Position numbers and translations under genes: made by a program
Shown: positions 26,007 through 35,248 of the stretch, one piece after another
Position numbering within the stretch: the stretch's first letter is position 1
Layout: each line of letters starts with the position of its first letter
Origin: Nostoc sp. PCC 7107
GTDB lineage: Bacteria > Cyanobacteriota > Cyanobacteriia > Cyanobacteriales > Nostocaceae
DNA length: 64,000 nucleotides
Reading direction: 5' to 3'
Assembly (NCBI RefSeq): GCF_000316625.1
Contig: NC_019676.1
Location: 1,785,001-1,849,000 of the forward strand
The notes under the pieces: generated by a model
Databases searched by the model: none
What the model saw: the letters and a program-made list of their open reading frames with translations, nothing else
Told to the model about the DNA's origin: nothing

Positions 26007-26888
26007 TTATTTTAAATGTTGATTATTACAATATTCTAGAGTTTCTTTAACAGCAGTAACTTCTACTATAACTGGTTGATCTTTTGTTCCGTTGATGAGA
26101 AATTCACTAGCACCAACATGAGGCTTTTTTAAATTTCCCCAATCGTATGTATAACCTAACCCAGTCCAAGGATAATATTCTTTGTCTTTATTCTCGAAAG
26201 AGTTCTGATAGATATTATGCAGAGTTAAATTACTTTTAGGTACAGGAACAGGTAAAACATTACAACTAGAATCATTTATTTCTGGGTCAATACATGGTCT
26301 ACTTAAGTCTTCGGCTTTCACCCACATTTCCACAAAGTGGGTTTTATTTGCATATTTATTTAAAACTAAGCCTAAATACTGCTGTAATCTCAACGCCAGC
26401 ATCACCTTTCCTGGTAAACTCATGCCGTTTCCTTTACAGTTTTGGCAAAATTCTTGTACTTGAGGAAATGCTGTTAACCAAGTTTGACGGCTGATATCTT
26501 TCGTGCCAATTGCCCAATCTGTATTAGGATTTGAGGTATATAGCCAACTCACCATCAAAAATTCTGTTTTGCCGTTACGTTCTCTGGTTTTAACTTTGGG
26601 GTTAATTGTGGATAATGCCCAAAGATTATTGACAACTTTATCTACACTTGGTTTTTTAGCATCTTGAATCGATGTATCTAGTTGCTTTTTCAAAAATTTA
26701 TAACTTTCGGGTTTATTTTTATCTAAATATTCATAGACAGAGGGGATGGCTTGAGACTGCGCCAATAATTGTTTGTGCAGATTTGGTGCTGTTCGCAGAT
26801 AAGTTTCTGTAGCAAATAAACCAGAATAACCTACTGATAAGCCAACAGTAGTTAAACTTAAAAACACGTATTTATTAATTGTTTGCAT
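26007..26888 (-). CDS. Exported hypothetical protein, 293 aa
   Basis: I choose ATG 26888 (MQTINKYVFLSLTTVGLSVGYSG is about the first 23 residues; AGGAAG lies 9 nt upstream) over the frame start at 26915. The N-terminus is a signal peptide or anchor; the rest is soluble with several Cys residues in pairs (FCQNCKGNG, RPCIDPEINDSSC, and EYCNNQ at the C-terminus), consistent with disulfides outside the cytosol. It contains a QARLQQ-like helical part and a Trp-rich C-terminal half (YYPWTGLGYTYDWGN). I do not recognise a family. It is divergent from the phosphate-binding-like gene by 368 bp. Confidence 0.65.
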   Translation of the reverse strand: MQTINKYVFLSLTTVGLSVGYSGLFATETYLRTAPNLHKQLLAQSQAIPSVYEYLDKNKPESYKFLKKQLDTSIQDAKKPSVDKVVNNLWALSTINPKVKTRERNGKTEFLMVSWLYTSNPNTDWAIGTKDISRQTWLTAFPQVQEFCQNCKGNGMSLPGKVMLALRLQQYLGLVLNKYANKTHFVEMWVKAEDLSRPCIDPEINDSSCNVLPVPVPKSNLTLHNIYQNSFENKDKEYYPWTGLGYTYDWGNLKKPHVGASEFLINGTKDQPVIVEVTAVKETLEYCNNQHLK

Positions 26889-27256
26889 GGTAAACTTCCT
26901 GCTACTTGATAGCAATAATTGATATCAACATAAAGATTGAGTCTGATTGTATAAGGTGTTTGCGGAGTGCGCCAGTAAATTTAAACTTTGTAATTTTATT
27001 TAATAGGATAAAAAATACAGGATTTGCTGGTATTATTTATCAGGTTGGGTGAAATATGGCAGAGCGATCGCCAGCATAAACACACTAGCAAAATCTGAGT
27101 ATTGATAGTGATACAAAACTTATCAATATTTATAAGTATTACTGTTGAAATCAATAATTATTTACACCGTAATTTCACATTTATCGGCTGTTATTTCGCT
27201 TAAATATCTGGGTACTCTAAAATGAGAATTATTCTAAACAGGGTATTTGCTGACTC
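26889..27256. other. Divergent promoter spacer, 368 bp
   Basis: An AT-rich region between two divergent genes for exported proteins, with one HIP1-like site near 27065. No Pho-box-like direct repeat is obvious to the eye, and no small gene is visible. Confidence 0.4.
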
Positions 27257-28129
27257 ATGATGAAAATTATTACCGCGCGAGTTATCTTAGGACTAGTCGT
27301 GCTAGGACTCTGTAGTTGTAACTCAATTAAATCAACTACCACGACAAATCCCAGTCAAACTACTAGTCAAAATGATGTACAAACCCAGTCACCCATCAAA
27401 ATTGCTGCTTCTAGTTCATCTATCACTGTTTTAAAAGTACTAACAGAAGCTTATCAAGCCCAAAACAAAACAGCCAAAATGGAGTTTATCTCTCACAGTC
27501 AATCAGAAGGTGCGATCGCGGCACTTAAAAATGATATTGTCGATATTGCAGGTAGCAGTCACAAACTGAAGTCCGAAGAAGATAATGGTAAAATTCAATA
27601 CCGGGAATTAGCGCAAGATTTGGTCGTTGTTTTTACTCACAACAGCGTTAAGGGTGTAACTAATTTAACAACTAATCAGTTAAAGTCAATCTATGCTGGA
27701 AAAATTACTAACTGGAAAGAATTAGGCGGGCCAAATGCTAAAATTGTGGTCTTGGATAGACCTGAAGATGAATCTGCCAAAAAATTACTGCGAAAATACT
27801 ATTTAGGTCAAGATAAAACCACAACCAAAGCTGTCATTTTAAATAAAGAAGGAGAGCTAATTGATACTTTACAAAGCACTCCCTATTCAATTGGCGCTTT
27901 TTCTTTAGCTTATTCTGTAATTAATCAATTACCAGTCAATCGCCTCAAACTAAATGGTATTGAGCCAAATCAAGAGAACTTTACTAATAGTAAATACCAA
28001 ATGGTGCGCCATCTAGGAATGATTTGGCAGAAATCACCTACACCTAACACTCAAAAGTTTATTGATTTTATATTTAGTCAAGAAGGTAATAAACTACTAC
28101 AAGATAAGGGCTTTATTACTATTAATTAA
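27257..28129 (+). CDS. Phosphate-binding-protein-like lipoprotein (PstS-type SBP)
   Basis: 290 residues with a lipoprotein signal (VILGLVVLGLCSCNS; lipid-modified Cys near residue 22), a Ser/Thr/Gln-rich linker and a PBP-II domain related to PstS. The binding-loop features SSSSITVLKVLTEAYQAQ, ISHSQSEGAIAALKNDIVDIAGSS, LTTNQLKSIYAGKITNWKELGG and RPEDESAKKLL match PstS-like proteins. No pst permease or ATPase genes are nearby; a histidine kinase starts 16 bp after the stop. That pairing suggests the protein is a ligand sensor for the kinase rather than a transporter part. The actual ligand is unproven. Confidence 0.85.
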   Translation: MMKIITARVILGLVVLGLCSCNSIKSTTTTNPSQTTSQNDVQTQSPIKIAASSSSITVLKVLTEAYQAQNKTAKMEFISHSQSEGAIAALKNDIVDIAGSSHKLKSEEDNGKIQYRELAQDLVVVFTHNSVKGVTNLTTNQLKSIYAGKITNWKELGGPNAKIVVLDRPEDESAKKLLRKYYLGQDKTTTKAVILNKEGELIDTLQSTPYSIGAFSLAYSVINQLPVNRLKLNGIEPNQENFTNSKYQMVRHLGMIWQKSPTPNTQKFIDFIFSQEGNKLLQDKGFITIN

Positions 28130-28145
28130 ACTCATCACAACCGCC

Positions 28146-30134
28146 ATGCGAAGAAGATTTCGCCTACGGCTCAATCTCAGTCAGAAGATAGTTTTCTCAT
28201 TTCTAGCTGTATTTTTGAGCATATTTATATTGTGTTTATCTATCATTGGACATTGGTTTACTAATAATCTTGAGCAGAACATTCGCCGAGAAGTTGCGAG
28301 TTTTGCAGAAAGAGTTTACCAAGATTTTCTGCATGAACAGGAAGATTTGGAAACACAAGTGAATTTGATTGCTGGGCGTGAGACAATTACCTTAGCAATT
28401 GAACAGCAAGATAAACAAAAACTGCTACAATATTTATTACCTATTAGAACTACTTTAAATTTAGATTGGATAAAAGTAGTTAATGTTGATGGGAACACTT
28501 TACTAGATACAAGAAAAGCTAGTTTAATTACATCTAAATTAATTGATAAATCTATTACTAATATTTCTAGTAGTGGAGGTAGCTTGATTGATTTTATTGG
28601 TGTAGAAAACAGTCCACAAGTTTTACAAGTAGTGATTCAAGCAATAAAATCTTCTATAAAAATTGTAGGTGGAATCATTATGGGTAATTTAGTAGATGAG
28701 TCATTTTTAGAACAAATTGCCGTTGGTTCCTCCAAAAACATAGTTACGACGAAAAAAGACACAATTATTGCATCAACACTACCAGAAATTAAACAAACAA
28801 AATGGCAGCCTCCTTCGCCTAATTTGTCTACCATCAAAACATCAATTCAACAACAAGAATATTTCGCTAAAAGTATCATATTTAAAGGAGCAAGTCAGTC
28901 TTTAATTACAACCGTACTTTATCCAATATTGCAATTAGAAAAAACTCAATCTTTACTTTGGCTACGGCTAGAACTTTTGTTTTTATTAGGCGGAAGTATT
29001 GTTACACTCATGGGATATTTAGTGGGCAGAAAGATTACACGCCCTTTGCAAGCTGTGACCCAGATTGCCAAAAAAGTGACAAAAGATGCCAATTTTGACT
29101 TACAAGCGCCTGTCACTACCGAAGATGAAGTTGGTGTTCTAGCTATTGCTTTAAATCAGTTAATTTACCAAGTAAAACAACTATTAGTAGAACAGTATCA
29201 GGCAAAAGAAAAATTACAAATATACAGCCAAAATTTAGAGCAGAAAATTAAGGAGCGTACACAAGAAATTGAGCAAAAAAATCTTGATTTAAAAAATACA
29301 TTAAATACGCTTCAGCAAACTCAATCTCAACTCATTCAAACTGAGAAGATGTCTTCTTTAGGACAATTAGTTGCTGGGGTTGCCCATGAAATTAATAATC
29401 CGGTGACTTTTATCTATGGTAATGTTGAACATGCTGAAAATTATGTGAAAGATATACTGCAACTAGTCCAACTTTATCAACAAAACTACCCTGATCCAGC
29501 GCCTAGTATTCAAGATGTCATGAAAGAAGTTGAGATTGAATATATTATCCAAGACTTGCCTAAAATCTTGACTTCCATGAAAGTAGGTGCGGAACGCATT
29601 CATCAAATTGTTCTTTCTCTGCGAATTTTTTCACGTTTAGATGAAGCTGAATTTAAAACGGCTAATGTGCATGATGGCATAGATAGTACTTTGTTAATTT
29701 TGCGACATCGCCTTAAAGCCCAAGCTCGTCGCCCAGAAATTCAAGTAATTAAAGAATATTGTGAAATGCCGCATATTAAATGTTTTGCGGGGCAATTAAA
29801 TCAAGTATTTATGAATATCTTGGCAAATGCCATTGATGCTTTAGATGAAGCGTGGGAAAAAAATCTCTGTCAACAGCCAATAATTCGCATTTCTTCTGAA
29901 TGTGAAAATGAAAATATCTGCATTCATATTGCTGATAATGGGACAGGAATTCCCCAAAAAGTACAAAGTCGTTTGTTTGATCCCTTTTTTACTACTAAAC
30001 CAGTTGGTAAAGGAACTGGGTTAGGCTTATCAATTAGTTACCAGATAGTTACAGAAAAGCATCGTGGATCATTAGAATGTATTTCTCTACCAGATAAGGG
30101 TACAGAATTTGTGATTACAATTCCAATTCGCTAG
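28146..30134 (+). CDS. Membrane sensor histidine kinase with periplasmic sensor domain
   Basis: I choose ATG 28146 (MRRRFRLRLNLSQKIVFSF), 16 bp after the lipoprotein stop, giving 662 aa. Order: TM1 (about 16-40), a periplasmic domain of about 240 residues (Cache-like, not identified further), TM2 (about 283-305), HAMP (GRKITRPLQAVTQIAKK), a coiled coil (about 360-425) and HisKA with GVAHEINNPVTFIYGN (His is the phosphoacceptor). The HATPase domain has N, G1, G2 boxes (FMNILANAIDAL, DNGTGIP, GKGTGLGLSIS). No response regulator gene is adjacent. The stop codon lies in an inverted-repeat element. Confidence 0.93.
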   Translation: MRRRFRLRLNLSQKIVFSFLAVFLSIFILCLSIIGHWFTNNLEQNIRREVASFAERVYQDFLHEQEDLETQVNLIAGRETITLAIEQQDKQKLLQYLLPIRTTLNLDWIKVVNVDGNTLLDTRKASLITSKLIDKSITNISSSGGSLIDFIGVENSPQVLQVVIQAIKSSIKIVGGIIMGNLVDESFLEQIAVGSSKNIVTTKKDTIIASTLPEIKQTKWQPPSPNLSTIKTSIQQQEYFAKSIIFKGASQSLITTVLYPILQLEKTQSLLWLRLELLFLLGGSIVTLMGYLVGRKITRPLQAVTQIAKKVTKDANFDLQAPVTTEDEVGVLAIALNQLIYQVKQLLVEQYQAKEKLQIYSQNLEQKIKERTQEIEQKNLDLKNTLNTLQQTQSQLIQTEKMSSLGQLVAGVAHEINNPVTFIYGNVEHAENYVKDILQLVQLYQQNYPDPAPSIQDVMKEVEIEYIIQDLPKILTSMKVGAERIHQIVLSLRIFSRLDEAEFKTANVHDGIDSTLLILRHRLKAQARRPEIQVIKEYCEMPHIKCFAGQLNQVFMNILANAIDALDEAWEKNLCQQPIIRISSECENENICIHIADNGTGIPQKVQSRLFDPFFTTKPVGKGTGLGLSISYQIVTEKHRGSLECISLPDKGTEFVITIPIR

Positions 30135-30248
30135 TACAACAAGGGAAAAGTCAAAAGGAAAAAGGAAAAAGGAAAAATAAATAATATTTATACTACAAGC
30201 CTTTTAGCAATTCCAGATGGTCTGTTTATTTACACCGACCTGTACTAG
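30131..30248. repeat. CTAGTACA-ended inverted-repeat element, copy 1 (118 bp)
   Basis: Ends CTAGTACA (30131-30138) and TGTACTAG (30241-30248) are exact complements. The left end supplies the TAG stop of the histidine kinase. The interior holds an (AAAAGGA)3 heptamer array (30153-30173) and a 29-bp core at 30195-30223 that differs at one base from copy 2. No open frame is inside. Confidence 0.78.
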
Positions 30249-30279
30249 TATTTTTTTAGTGAGCAAATACTAGTTACCA

Positions 30280-31050
30280 ATGAATCAAATTCGTAAGTTT
30301 AGTTTTTTACCTTTAATCGGGATTATTCTGATAGTTGCAAGTTTCTGGTTTTTGACTGCAAATAAACCAGAAATGACAAATATTGCCTCTACGAGAATTT
30401 ACGAACAAAGAGTTAATCATAGTCCCGATGGTATTGGTAAGTATTATATGGGGCGAGAAATTGCCAAAGTGATGGGACACACAGGCGCAGGCTGGCTGGA
30501 ACGTCCTAGCCGCGAGTTAGAAGAACAGCCCAGCAAGATAGTCGGCGTGTTGGATTTAAAACCAAATGATGTCGTTGCAGATATTGGTGCTGGTACAGGT
30601 TATTTGAGTTTTTTGATTGCACCTTTATTACCTCAAGGAAAAGTGCTGGCTGTAGATATTCAGCCAGAAATGCTAGAGATTATTCAAGTTTCTCAACAAG
30701 AGAAAAAAATTACTAATGTTGAGCCAATTTTAGCAACCATTAATAACCCTAACCTACCTGATGCAAGTGTTGACTTGGCTTTAATGGTGGATGCTTATCA
30801 TGAATTTGCATATCCTTACGAAGTGATGCAAGGACTTGTCAAAGCATTAAAACCGGGAGGTAGGGTAGTACTGGTGGAGTATCGCGGGGAAAATCCCTTA
30901 ATTATGATTAAACGTCTGCACAAGATGACGCAAAACCAGGTGCGGAAAGAAATGCAGGCTGTTGGTTTAGTTTGGCGAGAGACGAAAAACTTATTACCCC
31001 AGCAGCATTTGATGGTGTTTGAAAAACCAGTTGCTAGTACAACAAGGTAA
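30280..31050 (+). CDS. SAM-dependent methyltransferase with N-terminal membrane anchor
   Basis: 256 residues. One hydrophobic segment near the start (about 9-27: FLPLIGIILIVASFWFLTA) is a membrane anchor or uncleaved signal. A class I methyltransferase domain follows, with motif I VVADIGAGTGYLSFLIAP (about 97), the acidic loop VLAVDIQPEM and LMVDAYHEFAYP near 168. Related cyanobacterial proteins are annotated as UbiE-like without assigned substrate. The last residues (ASTTR) are encoded by copy 2 of the CTAGTACA element, so the C-terminus is possibly not ancestral. The substrate is unknown. Confidence 0.83.
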   Translation: MNQIRKFSFLPLIGIILIVASFWFLTANKPEMTNIASTRIYEQRVNHSPDGIGKYYMGREIAKVMGHTGAGWLERPSRELEEQPSKIVGVLDLKPNDVVADIGAGTGYLSFLIAPLLPQGKVLAVDIQPEMLEIIQVSQQEKKITNVEPILATINNPNLPDASVDLALMVDAYHEFAYPYEVMQGLVKALKPGGRVVLVEYRGENPLIMIKRLHKMTQNQVRKEMQAVGLVWRETKNLLPQQHLMVFEKPVASTTR

Positions 31051-31131
31051 AAGTAAAAAGAAAGAATAGTTGTACCACAAGCCTTTTAGCAATTCCAGAT
31101 AGTCTATATTATTTACGCATATCTGTACTAA
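31034..31131. repeat. CTAGTACA-ended inverted-repeat element, copy 2 (about 98 bp)
   Basis: Ends CTAGTAC at 31034-31040 and GTACTA at 31125-31130. The 29-bp core at 31077-31105 matches copy 1 except for one base. This copy contains the stop codons of both convergent neighbours: the methyltransferase TAA at 31048-31050 and the VOC gene stop at 31128-31130. It lacks the heptamer array of copy 1. Confidence 0.75.
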
Positions 31132-32165
31132 TTGAAACCTGTTTCTACCAAATTCCAGAAATAGCCATCTGGTGCAGTGAAGGAGAAACTTTTTTCTCGG
31201 AACTCGTTTTCGATAATGTTAGTAAAGTTTAGCACTTGACTAGACTTGATGCGATCGCCATATTCTTCGATTTCCTGCACCCGATAAGTATATAGTGACA
31301 TCCCTAAACTTCCTGGTTGTGCGGCTTCAAACCGCGATTCTACGTTTATCGCCTCCGGGAAGCGAATTACATAAAGTCTGCCACTCCGCGCCGCCATCAT
31401 GTCAGTTTGAGAGGAACGCGGATCATCAAAAGTTGTCACGATAAATTTTTCCCCTGGTTTGAGGTCAAATAAATCTCGTCCTGCTGGTGAAGATTCATAG
31501 CTGGTTTCAACATCATCTCGCACGCGCAACAAACCTAAAATGTCCTCATAAAATTTCAGGCTAGTTTTGCTGTCATCTTGAACGACAATCCCAATATGAG
31601 TAAATTGGCTTGTTTTCAATACAGATGCTGCGTTAATATGTCCGTAATCGGGTATTGTGTAACCAAATCTTTGAAATAAAACTTGTCGCGCTAAAGGTTG
31701 CAGTAGTAACATTTCTCGCACCCCTACGCTTGGGTCTATAAAAGGACGGCTTTTGCGTTCTTTTTGATAAATAACTTCCCAGTAGGGAATGCTATATCGA
31801 ATCGTAAAACCAGCTATTTTAGCTTCTTCGGCGTGATTTAAAATAGTTAAAATATCAGAAGTTAAGGTAGTAGCCCAACGATTTCCCTTAGTTTTCATTG
31901 ATGCTAACCCCAACCCTTGATTAGTGGGATTTTGCCAAACCATCAACCGAATTAACCCATGATCTGCATTTTGATGATATAGGCGAATGGAACGTAACCC
32001 AGAATTTACTCCATATAATTGATGGGCTGTTGCCGCAGGTAATTGACCAACTTGCCCAATGCGATAACCAAATTGTTCCCAATATTGTATCGCAAAAATT
32101 GGGTCTGGAACACCAATACATACTTCATAAATACCTGCAATTTTAGTTTTTTTTCCTAGAGTCAT
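31128..32165 (-). CDS. Two-domain VOC family protein
   Basis: I choose ATG 32165 (MTLGKKTKIAGIYEVCIG), giving 345 aa; the longer frame from 32249 adds a hydrophobic stretch that is likely non-coding. Two VOC modules are visible: residues about 8-115 (GIYEVCIGVPDPIFAIQYWEQFGYRIG) and about 185-340 (FTHIGIVVQDDSKTSLKFYEDILGLL, ending FSFTAPDGYFWNLVE). Such double-module proteins include dioxygenases and isomerases; no metal His-His-Glu triad is clear enough to assign a reaction. A cytosolic protein, convergent with the methyltransferase gene. Confidence 0.78.
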   Translation of the reverse strand: MTLGKKTKIAGIYEVCIGVPDPIFAIQYWEQFGYRIGQVGQLPAATAHQLYGVNSGLRSIRLYHQNADHGLIRLMVWQNPTNQGLGLASMKTKGNRWATTLTSDILTILNHAEEAKIAGFTIRYSIPYWEVIYQKERKSRPFIDPSVGVREMLLLQPLARQVLFQRFGYTIPDYGHINAASVLKTSQFTHIGIVVQDDSKTSLKFYEDILGLLRVRDDVETSYESSPAGRDLFDLKPGEKFIVTTFDDPRSSQTDMMAARSGRLYVIRFPEAINVESRFEAAQPGSLGMSLYTYRVQEIEEYGDRIKSSQVLNFTNIIENEFREKSFSFTAPDGYFWNLVETGFN

Positions 32166-32269
32166 ACTGAATTTTAATGCAGAGATTTTGCATATACCAA
32201 ATAATATTAATTCAAAAATAAGGTGGGACAACAAGATTTTTTGCCTCACCCAGAGAGTTATACAGAGAT

Positions 32270-32354
32270 GACTTACGCAAAAACTCTCAAACTCTGATTT
32301 CTCTGTGACCTCTGCGCCTCTGTGGTTCGATTTTTTGTAGCCTGTGCATAAGTC
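32270..32354. repeat. AGGACTTACGCA-family element, copy A (85 bp)
   Basis: Ends GACTTACGCA (32270-32279) and TGCATAAGTC (32345-32354) are inverted with one mismatch. The interior (CTCTCAAACTCT, TTTCTCTGTG, CTCTGTGGTTCG) matches copy B at 42681-42820 in reverse. It lies between the VOC gene and the CHASE2 kinase gene. Confidence 0.75.
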
Positions 32355-32364
32355 CTGACAGAGT

Positions 32365-34590
32365 TTATCTATCGCTAATTTGATTTAAGTCTTGGAGAAC
32401 GGCGGCGGCTGATTGATAGCGATCGCTAAAATGATAACGCACCATTTTATCTAAAATCATGCCCAGTTCTGGACTTACTTGCACTATGTGTCGCCACATA
32501 ATATTACCTGTCTCTGGATCTGGTTGTAATTCTTGGGGTAAGATACCAGTCATTGCTTGAATCCCCATCATCCCCAAAGCATAAATATCACTAGATAGGC
32601 GCGGATGTCCGGCAAATTGTTCTGGTGGTGCATAGCCCCTTGTCCCAATAGCAACTGTGGCTAATTCTGTTTTTTCACTACTGGGTGGGTGCATCAATTT
32701 AACTGCACCAAAATCAATTAAAACTAAGCGATTATCTTGATTGCTTCTAATAATATTATGGGGTTTAATGTCTCTGTGAATTACTCGATGGTCATGAACA
32801 AAAGCTAAAACTTCTAATACACCTTTGAGCATCTCAATTACAAAAGTTTCATTTTTTGCCCCGTGTCCAGGTGCTAATTCTTCGTGTAAAGTATGCCCAG
32901 GAATATACTCTTCTACTAAATAGAATTCTTGTTGGTCTTCAAAATAAGCCAGCAGCGCCGGGATTTGGGGATGTTTCCCCAAGACTTCTAAAATTTCGGC
33001 TTCTGTATTAAATAATCTTCTGGCTACTTCTAAAAATTTTGTATCTCGACGTGCTGGCATTAATTGTTTCACAACACAAGTTGGATTACCAGGACGTTGA
33101 GTATCTTGTGCTAAATAAGTGCGACCAAATCCCCCAGCGCCAAGCACTCTCGAAATGTGGTAGCGTCCACCTAAAAGTAAATCACCAGTTCTTTTTTCTG
33201 GTTGGATAATGATTGATGCAGAGTGGGTATGTTGGTCATAAATTTTCGTAGCTTCTGTGGCTGAGGTAGTTTCTTTTAAGAGAATATTTAATTGGGCGAT
33301 CGCTTCTTGTTGTTGTTCAACTTGCTGAATAATTAATTTTGTTTGCTGTTGTGTGTGGTAAGTTGTATAAACCAGCATCCCCACACTACTAAACAAAAAT
33401 GCGATCGCTGGGGGAATTAGCGGTATCCAGCCAGCTAAGAGAAATAAACCAACGCAAATTCCAACTAAACCAGCAAGAGTTAAACATCCCATAACCAGCA
33501 GCATAAAAGGATGTCGCAACCGCCAACCTAAAATGCTCCCCAGTAAAGACCAACCCAACACCCATAATAATTCTAGCCAATCAGTCCAATACCAAATCAA
33601 CGGTCTACCATCTAAAACTGTACTGAGAATTTGACTAGCTATTTGTGCATGAATAAATACAGTTGCTGTTCTGGCTGGATGGTCTGGGGAAGCACTGTAG
33701 GGCGTATACACACCAGGGTGAACACTAGCGGCTGTAGTACCAATAATTACTAACTTGTCTTTGATCCAGTTAGGGTTAACTTGATTGTTCAGGACTTGGG
33801 TGAGGGTAACTTCTTGTGCGAGGCGATGAGGATGACGATAATTTAATAATATTTGATACCCTGCGGCATCTAAACCGATATAGCTACCAGAATTAGGTAT
33901 AAGAGTAGGAAAAGTGATTTTACCGAGATGAAAATTATGTGTTTCGGTAAAATCTACATTTATCCCTTGTTTTTCTAAATAACTAATAGCAATCAAACCA
34001 GCAAAAGAAAATTGGGTTGCACATTTGTGACTATTAGTAGGCTCGGCAAATAACAAACCCCGACGCACAATCTGGTCTTCTTGATTATCAGGAATTAAAT
34101 CGTTATAGCTAATATTAGCTACAGGAAAATTCGGTGGCGGGGGAATTTCTGATCTATCTTTGCTGCTTAATAAACAAGTAGTAATGATATTATTTTTATT
34201 AGTAATACCATCTGCAAGATTGGTTTGATTTTGGCGGTAGAGATTTAGACCAATTACACGGGGTTGATAAGACTCAAGTTTTGTTAATAATTTATTGATT
34301 GTGGCATCAGATAAAGGCCATTTGACTTGTGCCAAATCCTCTTCTGTGATTTTAACCAGTAAAAGCCGAGGATCTGGTGGTTCTGAAGGACGCGATCGCA
34401 ATATCTGATCATAAGCTTTTAACTCCCAAGGTTGCAACCATTTCAGTTCTCGCATTCCCCACACCAAAGTTGTGACCCCCACACTGGTTACCACAACGAT
34501 TCGCCACCAGTGAATCTTGGTCAAGGTGTCACGATAATCTTGATTTTGGGTTAACGCAGTTCGCAGATATTGTAATATTCCACTAATCAC
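32365..34590 (-). CDS. CHASE2-domain serine/threonine protein kinase
   Basis: 741 residues. The first membrane span (about 29-46) is followed by an extracytoplasmic CHASE2 sensor (about 50-320: LKAYDQILRSRPSEPPDPRLLLVKITEEDL ... is its opening). Three membrane spans (about 335-420), a short coiled coil and a Hanks-type kinase domain (about 475-740) complete it. Kinase motifs are complete: LGAGGFGRTYLAQ, CVVKQL (Lys), HRDIKPHN, DFGAVK and GTRGYAPPEQ. The start is GTG at 34590. Cyanobacterial STKs of this type phosphorylate FHA partners; the input signal is unknown. Upstream lies a heptamer array. Confidence 0.93.
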   Translation of the reverse strand: MISGILQYLRTALTQNQDYRDTLTKIHWWRIVVVTSVGVTTLVWGMRELKWLQPWELKAYDQILRSRPSEPPDPRLLLVKITEEDLAQVKWPLSDATINKLLTKLESYQPRVIGLNLYRQNQTNLADGITNKNNIITTCLLSSKDRSEIPPPPNFPVANISYNDLIPDNQEDQIVRRGLLFAEPTNSHKCATQFSFAGLIAISYLEKQGINVDFTETHNFHLGKITFPTLIPNSGSYIGLDAAGYQILLNYRHPHRLAQEVTLTQVLNNQVNPNWIKDKLVIIGTTAASVHPGVYTPYSASPDHPARTATVFIHAQIASQILSTVLDGRPLIWYWTDWLELLWVLGWSLLGSILGWRLRHPFMLLVMGCLTLAGLVGICVGLFLLAGWIPLIPPAIAFLFSSVGMLVYTTYHTQQQTKLIIQQVEQQQEAIAQLNILLKETTSATEATKIYDQHTHSASIIIQPEKRTGDLLLGGRYHISRVLGAGGFGRTYLAQDTQRPGNPTCVVKQLMPARRDTKFLEVARRLFNTEAEILEVLGKHPQIPALLAYFEDQQEFYLVEEYIPGHTLHEELAPGHGAKNETFVIEMLKGVLEVLAFVHDHRVIHRDIKPHNIIRSNQDNRLVLIDFGAVKLMHPPSSEKTELATVAIGTRGYAPPEQFAGHPRLSSDIYALGMMGIQAMTGILPQELQPDPETGNIMWRHIVQVSPELGMILDKMVRYHFSDRYQSAAAVLQDLNQISDR

Positions 34591-34602
34591 AGAGTTGCGG
34601 TA

Positions 34603-34637
34603 GAAGGCAGGAGGCAGAAGGCAGAAGGCAGAAGGAT
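34603..34637. repeat. Heptamer tandem array (GAAGGCA)5
   Basis: Five consecutive 7-bp units (GAAGGCA, GGAGGCA, GAAGGCA, GAAGGCA, GAAGGAT) lie 13 bp upstream of the CHASE2 kinase start codon, in its leader. Confidence 0.85.
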
Positions 34638-34779
34638 AAACTTTATACTTTATTCTTTGCTTTATTTAATTTAGCAACTTACTTGGCTGAATGTTGCTGT
34701 TTAATCCATCGCTAGAGTTCAGCAAATAATAGGTTGTATAATCTATATCCGGTTGTTCCTCCATTAAAAAAACTCAGTC

Positions 34780-35166
34780 ATGCCAAGCACCGCCATTGAA
34801 ACTGTTATTGCTGCATACTTTACCAACATTACTGCAATGAATCCAGAAGGCTGGATAGAGAATTTTGCTGAAGATGCGGTGAGTTATGACCCGGTTGGTG
34901 AACCTCCAGTCAAAATTCGGGAAGATTATCACCAGTTTATCGGGCAATTGCAAGCTGTATTTACAAAATTAGCTGCGACAACTGAACATATTTTTGTTGC
35001 TGGTACTGAAGCAGCCGTCAAGTGGACAATGGAAGGAGTTAGTAAAACAGGTAAATCAGTCACCTTTGAGGGAATCACAATTTTTGAGATTAACAAAGAA
35101 GGCAAAATTCAGACAACCCGCGCTTATTGGAACCCTAATCTCTTGGTAGCGCAATTGCGCGGTTAA
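34780..35166 (+). CDS. SnoaL/NTF2-like (ketosteroid isomerase fold) protein
   Basis: 128 residues with the cone-shaped NTF2 pattern: a helix (IETVIAAYFTNITAM), WIENFAEDAVSYDPVG, then alternating strands ending TTRAYWNPN. Members bind small hydrophobic ligands or act as isomerases; no catalytic pair can be assigned. It is 82 bp upstream of the LD-carboxypeptidase gene in the same direction. Confidence 0.82.
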   Translation: MPSTAIETVIAAYFTNITAMNPEGWIENFAEDAVSYDPVGEPPVKIREDYHQFIGQLQAVFTKLAATTEHIFVAGTEAAVKWTMEGVSKTGKSVTFEGITIFEINKEGKIQTTRAYWNPNLLVAQLRG

Positions 35167-35248
35167 GAAAAAGTAGGAAATGAAGTCTGAAATGAAGAAC
35201 CCAGTATAATCAAGTTTCTTTCATACTCCCTACTCCCCAACTCCAATT

